Below, piece after piece: positions 54,881 through 64,000 of a stretch of DNA of 64,000 nt (positions are counted from its first letter, which is position 1; each line of letters begins with the position of its first letter). The stretch spans positions 124,001 to 188,000 of the forward strand of contig VTPC01008288.1 in the NCBI GenBank assembly GCA_011009095.1. The letters run 5' to 3'. A program made the position numbers and the translations under genes. The notes under the pieces were generated by a model that was given only the letters and a program-made list of their open reading frames with translations, had not been told where the DNA came from and made no database searches. The DNA is from Ignelater luminosus (Eukaryota; Arthropoda; Insecta; Coleoptera; Elateridae).

Positions 54881-57800
54881 AGCATTTCCGGTCACCTAAG
54901 TTTTTTTAAATATTTTCCTATTTTCCTTTATACTTTTTTTATAATAATTATATTCTGGATATGTTTTTAAATTTAATTTTAGTAATCTCACATAATACAA
55001 AAACGAATATTCTTTAATTTAAAATTTCAATTTCACGTTTCACTATTAATTTCGTCCTTGGCGAATACAATTGTTTTAATCAAGAAGTTTGTTATCTCAA
55101 CGCTGAAATGCGTGGGGTTTGTGTTTTAACCCATCGTTGTTATCTCTAACTAGCAAAAATTAACCAGAAATTAAATTTTAACACGTAAATGCCACTTTTT
55201 AAATGCGAATTATTTATCTAATTTTAATTTTTTACATAACTAATTAACTGCATTTGGGGGGAGCAATTATGCTTGATGTATAATTATATTTTCAAGCTAC
55301 ATAAAATAAAAATAATTGTTTCTAAACCTGAGGCAAAGACTAATTTAGAAAATCTTCTATAGTACTAATTTAGTATTAACTAATGATAACTTTTTTCTTA
55401 TTATTATTATGTCGGTTTACCTTTAATACCAATTCAGTTTTACAAAATGGGCTCTTTTGAAAATTATTTTATAACTAATGCGAGTCTATATTTATACTTC
55501 TATAAATTAAATAAATAAAACAGTTTTTGCTTTTGGTTTAATAAAGATATGGAATTCAAGAAAATAGCAAAGAATAGGTATAATTAAAATATGTAAACTG
55601 TAACATTCATAGGACAAGAATAATTTCATAATTCCACTTACATGAGAAACACTTAAATGTATTTCAGCGTGTTTTACTGTTTCGGATACAAGATAAAAGA
55701 GCGTACTATTACTTTTAAACTTCTTTTCAAAATAATGTGTATACTTGGCTGATAATAATCGACAGGCACAAATGCACATCTACAAACAATAGTACTAGTC
55801 TAGTCTATTGGTCAAGGTTTTCCTTAAATAATGCAAATTTCAAAGGTGATGTTTCTTTTGGACAGCTTAATGAACAAGAAAGGAGGAACATTTATTACGT
55901 TGCCCGTCATAACAATTTGAAGCGCATCGGTTTCGTGTTATAAAATTTTATTATACATATGAACGCGCTGGTCAACTTTTATTGTAGAAAAGCAAATTTT
56001 AATTCGCGCCATAACCTATCAGTCCCAACCTTGACCATCCCAAGCATCGTTTGCATTTTTTGTGCGTCCTGTTAGGCGGACGAGACGATGTGTTTGGTCA
56101 CTGGCGCATAACAACTATTCATTATGCACGCATTTCGGCTGAGACTGACCGTCTCAAGGATAAATCTAGTCTGTTAGGCCTGGTGGCTACGTCGCATTGC
56201 CAAAACTAATTTATTATTATTGTTGTTATTTAAAAAGCAAACAAGTTTCTTTTCTTGGTTTAATTTTTCTACTTAATCCTATACTCCGAAATATAAATTT
56301 TATGATGGAAATCAGAAAATGCCCCTTTTTAATTATGCAGCAGCCTTTCATTTGCTTATGTAATATTTCCATCGTTGATAACAAAAAATAAAATCTCAAC
56401 CATAATATCATTTCCGCTTCTGCACTAGGTCATGCGAGAGAATATATTGCTGTACTAGTCTGGTTAAAAATTCTAAAAATAACTCCGCCAGCCTAATTTC
56501 CTGTGTCGCAAAAATTATAATTATTACACACACACATTCAAAAAGTAGGCTATCGCATTAGATGAAGAGACAGACAGAAAAGGAGAAAATTTAAAAAATA
56601 TTAATATTCATACGCCGTTTTAATCGTTTTCAAAGTAATTAGAGAACGCCGAACTTGTTCGACGCTTAGTAACAGGATAGTGACAGGTCTATTTTTGGTC
56701 GCATGCGAAAAACACTGATGGACTTCGCCGATTATGCACCAGAGGCGGGTTTTAATGTTGTATATTTAACTGTTCAACGACTATAAAATAGCATTAGAAA
56801 TGACCAAAACGTTGGTAAGCAGCGATTTAATGAATTATCCAACTACATAGAAGAATTGAAGAATTTGATAATTTATCTGGTATAAAGTTCTTTGTTTTTT
56901 AATTAATTAAAATTATAAAATTAATGTAGGAATATTCTGATCAGAATATCGTGGATATTATTATGTTGTGATGCGTATCATTTAAGTGGCAACAAATTTT
57001 ATCTTAATAGCTGTTTCCGTTTGTGTTGTATATCCAGGTGTTTTTAAAAGATTTTTTAAGTCTGGCCAAAGTATCAGTTTTTCTTCTTAAAGAAAATAAA
57101 TTCTCTATAAAAATCAGATTTCTTGAGTTCTGATTTTTCTGTTAATTATTATTTCGAAATTAAAGCAATTTAATTTTAATTGCTTCAAAATTAAAAGAAA
57201 AAACCGGTCACAACTTCTTTATTCTTTATAATAACCATTTCGAGTTTTATTATATCGCTAATTGAAAATATAAATTTCTTTTATTAGGCCCATAGACAAG
57301 GACGTTTTGCATTTAAACAAACACAAGTTTATCTCATAACTCAAAAATGACAAGTTACATAAAAAGTTGGATTTGATAATCTTATTAAAAACATAATTAA
57401 AAACAAACTACTCTGCGTTTACAATTTTTCTGTAAAATTAACACTAACAGAGCTACAAATTCGGCTTCTTCAACATATCTAGTGATCCATGAACTTCTTT
57501 TTTCAAAACAAAAAGTGCATTAAAGCATTTAGCCGTAGTTATCAAAATCCTAATAGTAAACATAATAAAAAAGACCACCCCGTATAAGGTTTTGCTTTCA
57601 TGAACCAAATTATTCACAACTAAAGTAAACATCTAAAAGCAATTCAGAGAAAATGATGGTACAAATCGCCAATATCTATGAGTGATATCGGAAATTATCA
57701 GAGTCACAAAATTGACTAACTAGAAAAAGAAATGCTGTCTTTCGAATAACCCCAAAACAGAATTTCCATTTTCGTCTTTCGCACATAACTTCTTAGGAAT

Positions 57801-58767
57801 GTTTAAAATCAGTAAAGACTTTCTCAGGTAGTTTTTTATCTCTAATATCAAAGACTGATACAAATTTTTGCACGATAACATTTCAGTTTTTTAGAACTGT
57901 CATCAGGCTCGTTTTTCTCAGTTGGCATTAAACTGCATTCTCCTATGGTTCGCCAGAACATTCTACGTAGATTTCAGCATTGTATCGCCTAAGGCACCTT
58001 GAGATAGTAGTACTGCATCAGGGTACACAGATGGCCAAAAAATAAATGCAATAAATCGTTTCAGAGGGCACTGACGGAATATGACGTCAAAAAGACGTCT
58101 ATTTTGCTATCCCATCCTGAATGTGACGCAACTGATGAATGATGACCAATAAATCACGTGAATTAAACGTTATACTCTGCTTGCTGTACATTTCTCAATA
58201 TTCTGCGAGTTTCAAAGTAAGAATCAAACCAATCTGTCCCTGTACGAATAAAATTCTCATGAGATTGCTTAAAAAATTTGTTTTCAATACAATATCTATG
58301 AAGTAATTAAATGCAAATGAAAGTTTTCAATTACGACTTTGATAAAAACAAAGCATGAAATCTGTTTTAGTGCTTTTAAACCGATTTCTTACCGGCGGCG
58401 GCGTGGAGGTTTTTAAAAGCGTTGTTTTGTCAAAGAACGTATAGACAACTTTTCTCAACTCAATCGTCAATATACTTTCACTAATTCTCGAATTGGACTG
58501 GCACTTTCATCTTCTCAATATCCATCATTGAATCATTCGAATCAACTACGGCATTCTTACTAACACTTGCTTTGATTTTAGATCTTCTACGTTAGAAGAA
58601 GAAGAAACCAAACGGTCTGTTAATGAAAATACTAAAATACGAATTTTGTGAATAGTGTGCTATGAAGTTCCAGTTTCAGAAGTTTCAGTGCAACAAACAC
58701 TTTTGACCGTACGTAAACTATGTACGTTTTGGAGTGCGTTAGGCAGTTCATAATCATTATTTGTCAA
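54881..58767. other. No recognised gene; AT-rich filler
   Basis: Nearly 4 kb with no recognised coding or RNA feature. Small items are a perfect 18-bp palindrome ATATTCTGATCAGAATAT at 56932-56949 and a short CA run near 56527. Bases 55980-56190 are less AT-rich but contain no open frame I recognise. Confidence 0.4.
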
Positions 58768-58920
58768 TAAATTCAATAATCAAGTAGGGATTGATCGACT
58801 AATTCATTCGTTAATCCAGACAAACAAGCAAGCAATAAAACATATTTGCTTCATGGCATACTATTTAAAAATTTTCGTTAACAAAACAAGTTAGAATGAT
58901 CTAGCGTACCTCATGTGGTA
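58768..58920 (+). repeat. Dispersed repeat of about 150 bp, copy 1
   Basis: AATAAATTCAATAATCAAGT, GATTGATCG, AATTCATTCGTTA, TTCATGGCATACTATT and GTTAGAATGAT match 61085-61245 in order. Family unknown. Confidence 0.6.
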
Positions 58921-59169
58921 TATTGCCGATATCCAAACGCCTATAGAAAAAAAGAAAAAACAAATCTGATGATGATGCTGGAAAACCAAAACGTTGTATA
59001 GATATTTGCATAGCTCTACCGATTTTAAAAATTCCTCATAGTTAATAAGAAAGTTATGGCTGAAAAACAAAATTCAAAAAATTCTTTTCTGACCTTGTTT
59101 CAAAATCAAATGAGGTTAGGTCAAATTCTTCAGATTATTAGTGAGCATTAAAATACGCAACTTTCCTCC

Positions 59170-59840
59170 AATTTAATCGACTTTGCTTCTTCGTCTTTAT
59201 TATTATAGCTCTTCCGTTATCAAGAGTGTTTATGTTTCCATAAGACACTCCAGACTGTAACACAACCGCATTCAAACGCTACATGTGGCATCATGTTAAG
59301 CTCATGATAGCGCTTCTCAGTTCTTCTCCTCGCTAGAATTCGACCATCTAAATAATGGATAGTATATTATAATGATGATTCTTCATCGTTGATGATTTTT
59401 AGACTATCGTTTTCTGGTAACGCGGTGCTACCTTGTTAATAGCAGAAATTTGCTTTTTCTTCAAGTTGCTAAGTTTTCTTCTAAATTTTCTGTTAGAGAC
59501 TACCACACCCAAGACTTCAGGTAAGGTGCTATACAGCGCTGTTGAAAATGAAACAGTGTTATGGCTAACAAATAAACACTAAATACTGATCCTGTGCAGT
59601 AGTTATACTTCGTTGGCAACCTTTCCCATGATTAAACCGTACACTATCGCGCCGGTAAAATCTTTGAACAGCTGTGAGGTACTTTAGAAAATCTAACAAC
59701 TTGAGAAGATCCCTTATAAACAGACAAGCTCCCAAACAAAAGAAGACAAACATTTGTTATTTTACGTAAATTGGCCCGTATAAGCGTCTTATCGGTATCG
59801 CTGTTTGCCTAAACCATGAAGAATTGCGACTATTACGGCT
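59170..59840 (-). pseudogene. Tc1-like transposase fossil
   Basis: Minus strand from about 59730: LDFLKYLTAVQRFYRRDS, VRFNHGKGCQRSITTAQDQY, the second DNA-binding helix region and the GRPR-like basic box (here GKGCQRS) of Tc1-type transposases. Towards the C-terminus: DGRILARRRTEKRYHELN, MMPHVAFECGCVTVWSV, then SYGNINTLDNGRAIII after a shift. DGRxxVxRRxGERY and GGGSVMVWGGIS are the Tc1 blocks around the first catalytic residue. The middle is degraded by several stops and frameshifts; the C-terminal half with the last two acidic residues is absent. Confidence 0.7.
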
Positions 59841-61084
59841 TGTATGCAAAGTACAACGCACGTATTGTAGTCACCAGAGCCGTTATTAGGACTTCAGATT
59901 TTTGCGCCCCTGAATCTTACACCAAGTAGTATTAAAAATCCTCTGACCTAGAAGATTTAATGTAAAAGTAGGTAACTGTTAGTAAAAGAAACTTTATCGG
60001 TTTGAATAAACTAACCTATTTCATAAGCCTAACCAATTCTAGACCGAGCGGCGACCATAGGTTACCCTATGTCATAGAGCACAAGAAAAAATTGTGATTG
60101 TAATGAAAGTGGCACAGTAGACTTATATAAAGAATCATAAAATGTATGACATAGAAGAAGATGTCAGCTATAGTTTAACGTTTCTTTCGTTTTTGTACTC
60201 GATCATGTGACGTAATAAGCAGCGTCAAACACGCATCTTTTGAGTGGTCTGCTAGGGAGTTTTTTGGCCAGTTCTAATCGACCTTTACCTCATGGTAATC
60301 CGTGTACCTTATGACGTAACTAAATTAACAGAAATAGTACCAGAAATGGTCTATCTACTACAGTCACCGTTTGAACTATTCATTAGAGTAAAATTGAATC
60401 CAATTTGAAAAGTATGATCAGCTCCAACAGCTCGATGAACACATAAATTTAGACAGTTGAAGATATGATCTTGCCAGTCCAAACTATCCTGTCTGGGGTC
60501 GTAGTTGGATCGATTAAAAATTGCTAAGTCGAAGATAAGTTTTCTTCAAGAATTTGTTGATATCTAAACTAAAAAGCACTTACTGCAGTTTTATTTAAAT
60601 TATCCAAAGTAGAAAAAAAGACGATCAATATCAAAAAGATTAAAATATATGTCAATCCAGAGTTGGTGTACGGAATACAAATGATTGTTGGAAAAAGTAT
60701 CGACAATTTTTAGAAGGCGGGAAAATTGTACGCACATCTCTTGATTAAACAACGCTCCCAACAATTCCAGACATGTTGGGTGAGACTTTCCATTTGTCTT
60801 TCAAACCGGCTTGTGTTGCTTCGCTGGCTTAATGGCTGAGGCCAGTCACTCCTCTGATATCATAAAAATGAGAGCAGTTAACAAAAGAAAGGTCAGTATC
60901 CCAGCAAAATTTATTACTACTAAATTACAGTTTGGTGAAAGTTGATCCGTATGACATAAATATGAAATTAAATACAGTGACATATCCTTTCTCTTGCGAT
61001 TGGCGACATTTTTGAAAGTCTCAACCGTGTCCAAGTCGAGCTTTAGTTGTCCATTCTGGGTTTATAATCAGACTTGTACAGATT
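59841..61084. other. No recognised feature
   Basis: No gene, TIR or RNA motif recognised. Sequence is moderately AT-rich. Confidence 0.35.
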
Positions 61085-61245
61085 CAACCAATAAATTCAT
61101 TAATCAAGTAAGAATTGATCGAAATAATTCATTTGTTAGTTTAAACGAACAATCAGGCAAGGAAACATTACAGGGTTTCATGGCACACTATTCAAAATTT
61201 TAATATGTTCGTTAATAGATCGAGTTTGAATGATATAACAACCTG
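61085..61245 (+). repeat. Dispersed repeat of about 150 bp, copy 2
   Basis: Partner of 58768-58920, same orientation. It lies just ahead of the Jockey-type ORF1 fossil, so it could belong to that element's leader, but the other copy has no such neighbour. Confidence 0.55.
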
Positions 61246-61254
61246 GGAAGAATT

Positions 61255-62200
61255 TTCACATTGACATAGAAGACGTGTTCCGGCGCTCTGGTAACCAGGA
61301 AGAAATCTTTATCGGCTGAAATATTGTTACACGGCATTAGAGAACAACAAATGGAAGTAATTAGCCTAAAAAGCGCTCTAGAAAATTAATGAGCTTGAGC
61401 AGAGTTGCCATACTATTGCGAGATTTACAAATCCAAACACTACAGTTCAGCGAAAGTACTGGACAACCAAAACAAAAAATTCAAAGTGATTTGCCTTAAC
61501 AACCAACAAGTCAAAATTAACGTAGATACTCCTGATGAATATAGAACACTAATCGGAACCATGGAACAAAGAAAACAACAATGGCATTCCTATGAAAACA
61601 AACATGAAAGACCTATCATAGTAATGGCAAAAAATCTACACGATAGTTGACGTAGTCCAAGATCTAAAAGCACAAGGATTCAAAACCTTGAAAGATGAGG
61701 CAAAATGAAGAAAGATTTCAAAAGATCTCATCAATCTGCTGCTTCATGTTAACTTTTGATATGTATAAAGATACCAACAGAATATACAAAATCTAGTATA
61801 TCTGTTATATGAAGGTCAGAATGGAAGCAATTAAAGCTACAATGCACATGATACCAGAGACACGGCCACACACAAACATGATGCAGAGGTAACTCATCTA
61901 AAGTATACTTGAAAGCTAAAGAATTATTCGCTAAGTGCCCCAATTGCGGCGAGGCACACCATGCACTATTACTAAAGAACTCCAAAAGCGTAAAGAGGTA
62001 ACAAAAAAGATTTATTTTCAATCAAGTAACAGAAGGTACAACATATGCCCAATTTGCCCCCAAAAAAGACAGGAACCAGACATAAATTAACTGTATGAGA
62101 GTATGAAGCAAATTTTTCACCAAATAAGCAAAAGATTAGACAAACTACAGCCCACATCTACTGGGGATATTCTAAAACGCAAAAGTAGCTAATGGATAAA
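61255..62200 (+). pseudogene. Jockey-type LINE ORF1 (Gag-like nucleic-acid-binding protein) fossil
   Basis: The open part 61405-61650 reads FKVICLNNQQVKINVDTPD, EYRTLIGTMEQRKQQWHSYE, NKHERPIIVMAKNLHDS. This is the conserved middle domain of Jockey-type ORF1 proteins (K-I-x-V-x-T-x-D-x-Y-R, then F-H-T-Y-x-x-K-x-x-R-P, V-I-(R/K)-N-L-H). A shifted frame continues DVVQDLKAQGFKTLKDE. Later, about 61910-61990, ESKELFAKCPNCGEAHHALL contains part of a CCHC zinc knuckle. Such proteins bind the element's RNA. The matching polymerase ORF does not follow; frames are broken. The start is uncertain. Confidence 0.7.
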
Positions 62201-63623
62201 AAAGATCTGAAAATCTGAATTCAAAGTATTTTTGAAAAAAAAAATTCCGAAAACTGCAAAGCTAGACACTGAAACTGAAAAACTCATTAGAATCATTCAG
62301 AATGCTACCTTTAACACGTTTGCTGCGATACGGGACTATTATGTCCCATACAATTCTTTCTTCCCAACTCTGAACGGATCCGTTTTCTTTTTCTCCTCCT
62401 CCCCCGCCTCTTTGTCTCTTATCGAACATCAACTTCACCAACAAAGACTGAATCACATTATGAGCTATCGCAGAACCACTGAAATTCTTTAGCTTGCGCA
62501 GACACCGCGTCTCGGTCTCTGGGCCTGTGCCTGCCTTGGCACAGCATTCACCAACTCGCTGATTCATACAAGCGTTGTGTTCAGCTCTACTATTCACTAT
62601 ACCAAGGGCTCGAGAGAAGCCATATACCTTCTAAAGCTGGGTGGAGACGCACAATCACGATGATTTTGTTGTTGTTTGTTCTTACAAAACGCGAACAAAA
62701 TTTGAGTACCTTCGCATCGAACAAAGGCTGTAGATATCTTATTCTTCCAGACCAAGTTGCTGTTTCCAGTACTGATTGATTTGGAATAACATGTTCTAGA
62801 GCCCTGCGCGAGCTGGGTATTTTGTCGAGCCTTTGCGCGGCCATTTCTAGAGACTTATTAAGCTTTACGGGCCTACGCTACGTGTCGGGTCAATTGGAAC
62901 GTTCGGGCCTCTCGGGCTGTTCTGATAAAATATCGTACGGGCCTCATAGATCCTGTACCGTCTCAAGGTACGAATTTTTCTTATAACATTACACGGGGTC
63001 AGACGACGGGTGGTGATCGATTATAGCTCGATACTTTTGTAAATAGTAAATGAACTACAACACTGTCTATTGCTAAAATATAATATTAAGAGACTAACAG
63101 GTAAAACATGCCAAAGCTGAGTTATTTCGCGTTGGTAGCAATTCCGGTCCCATCGATGTTGTTGTGAAGCAGTGGAGATTCGGTTGTATCATTAACTGTT
63201 AAGAAATAGAGTGGATGTATGTTTTCTTTCCAAAATATCAAGTAGATCTAAGCATATCTTGGCATTAGCGTTGGCGGAACATGTTGAAAGTTCAGAAGAG
63301 AAAAAAAGAAAGATGAGGATGATATACCTACTACAACTACAGCGTAATTAATAGATTTAATGATTAATCAAACCAATAAATATGCTGAAGATCATAAGGT
63401 AATACTAATGTAATTTCTCGAATAAATAGCTGACAGTCTGTCACTATTGAAGAAATTCATAAACTTTTTCTATCATTATATTACTATGGGTATTTCTAAT
63501 TCACCACAAATCAATTTGTGTTGGTCTAAATATCCTTTGTTCCAAAATAATAAATAAATACGGCGTCAAAATTTATAAATTGTGTTCTGTTGGCGGATAT
63601 ATTATCAATTTGAAAATATATTC
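62201..63623. other. Unassigned stretch before the gap
   Basis: Bases 62400-62980 are GC-richer, with open frames on both strands (minus 62262-62597 and 62590-62844) that match nothing I recognise. 63250-63350 holds LALAEHVESSEEKKRKMRMI in one frame, unassigned. The rest is AT-rich. Confidence 0.25.
62860..62970 (-). repeat. Fragment resembling the GC-rich 9-bp repeat
   Basis: The minus strand reads GAGGCCCGTACGATATTTTA, CAGCCCGAGAGGCCCGAACG, GACCCGACACGTAGCG, TAGGCCCGTA. The CCCGA/GGCCCG spacing is that of the repeats at 20100 and 27790. Too short to align confidently. Confidence 0.4.
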
Positions 63624-64000
63624 NNNNNNNNNNNNNNNNNNNNNNNNNNNNNNNNNNNNNNNNNNNNNNNNNNNNNNNNNNNNNNNNNNNNNNNNNNNNN
63701 NNNNNNNNNNNNNNNNNNNNNNNNNNNNNNNNNNNNNNNNNNNNNNNNNNNNNNNNNNNNNNNNNNNNNNNNNNNNNNNNNNNNNNNNNNNNNNNNNNNN
63801 NNNNNNNNNNNNNNNNNNNNNNNNNNNNNNNNNNNNNNNNNNNNNNNNNNNNNNNNNNNNNNNNNNNNNNNNNNNNNNNNNNNNNNNNNNNNNNNNNNNN
63901 NNNNNNNNNNNNNNNNNNNNNNNNNNNNNNNNNNNNNNNNNNNNNNNNNNNNNNNNNNNNNNNNNNNNNNNNNNNNNNNNNNNNNNNNNNNNNNNNNNNN
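63624..64000. other. Assembly gap (N run)
   Basis: All 377 bases are N to the end of the window; nothing can be said about content. Confidence 1.

Noticed and set aside
58965-59015. Hammerhead ribozyme core (CTGATGA ... GAAA)
   Set aside because: The stretch between the two core motifs cannot form stem II, and flanking stems do not pair.
63250-63360. Possible transposon coding remnant before the gap
   Set aside because: A short frame with acidic and basic residues only; no recognisable block.
1-63623. CRISPR array, bacterial operon or phage genes
   Set aside because: No regularly spaced identical repeats, no ribosome-binding-site/operon structure, and the transposon content is eukaryotic.

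Overview
This window reads as AT-rich nuclear DNA from an arthropod, most likely an insect. I find no host protein gene I can defend. Almost everything recognisable is mobile DNA: one nearly full-length mariner element, decayed pieces of at least seven non-LTR retrotransposons, hAT, pogo/Tigger and Tc1-like remnants, and many short elements with terminal inverted repeats (TIRs). This mix (mariner, the 'WADENP'-type mariner relatives, Jockey/R1/RTE-like LINEs, jerky-like pogo) is typical of insect genomes with heavy transposon load. The species cannot be fixed from the sequence. The last 377 bases are N.

Layout. 0-9 kb: degenerate GACGTC repeats; a tandem array resembling the leader of LINE-A (1.29-2.31 kb); a dispersed repeat at 3.3 kb; an isolated GC-rich patch (5.4-5.65 kb); AT-rich filler. 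8.9-12.1 kb: a decayed LINE with endonuclease and reverse transcriptase pieces (LINE-C), then a minus-strand LINE fragment with a hairpin tail (LINE-G). 14.8-19.6 kb: foldback elements, a minus-strand Tc1/mariner transposase fossil and a WADENP-type fossil. 20.1-23.9 kb: a GC-rich 9-bp-periodic repeat, then LINE-A interrupted by the mariner. 27.5-32.4 kb: foldback elements, the second copy of the GC-rich repeat, a LINE endonuclease fragment, a 640-bp TIR element and a TA-flanked short element. 34.9-38.1 kb: WADENP-type, unknown and Tc1 fragments plus a tRNA-like sequence. 39.5-43.5 kb: a 1,028-bp non-autonomous hAT with an exact 8-bp target duplication, a jerky-like pogo fossil and a 168-bp short element. 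46.3-53.6 kb: the second LINE-G copy, a LINE endonuclease fragment, a pogo N-terminal fragment, and LINE-B interrupted by a 438-bp pogo/Tigger element. 54.3-62.2 kb: a dispersed repeat, a Tc1 fossil and a Jockey-type ORF1 fossil.

The insertions are clearly layered. Mariner sits in the reverse transcriptase of LINE-A, a pogo element sits in the reverse transcriptase of LINE-B, and a short element sits in a repeat whose other copy shows the empty site. The most interesting signals are the repeated leader units associated with LINE-A at three places, the two-copy GC-rich repeat with 9-bp periodicity, and the LINE-G family, where two copies share both an internal deletion and a terminal hairpin. 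All protein assignments come from reading motifs by eye; no database search was run.
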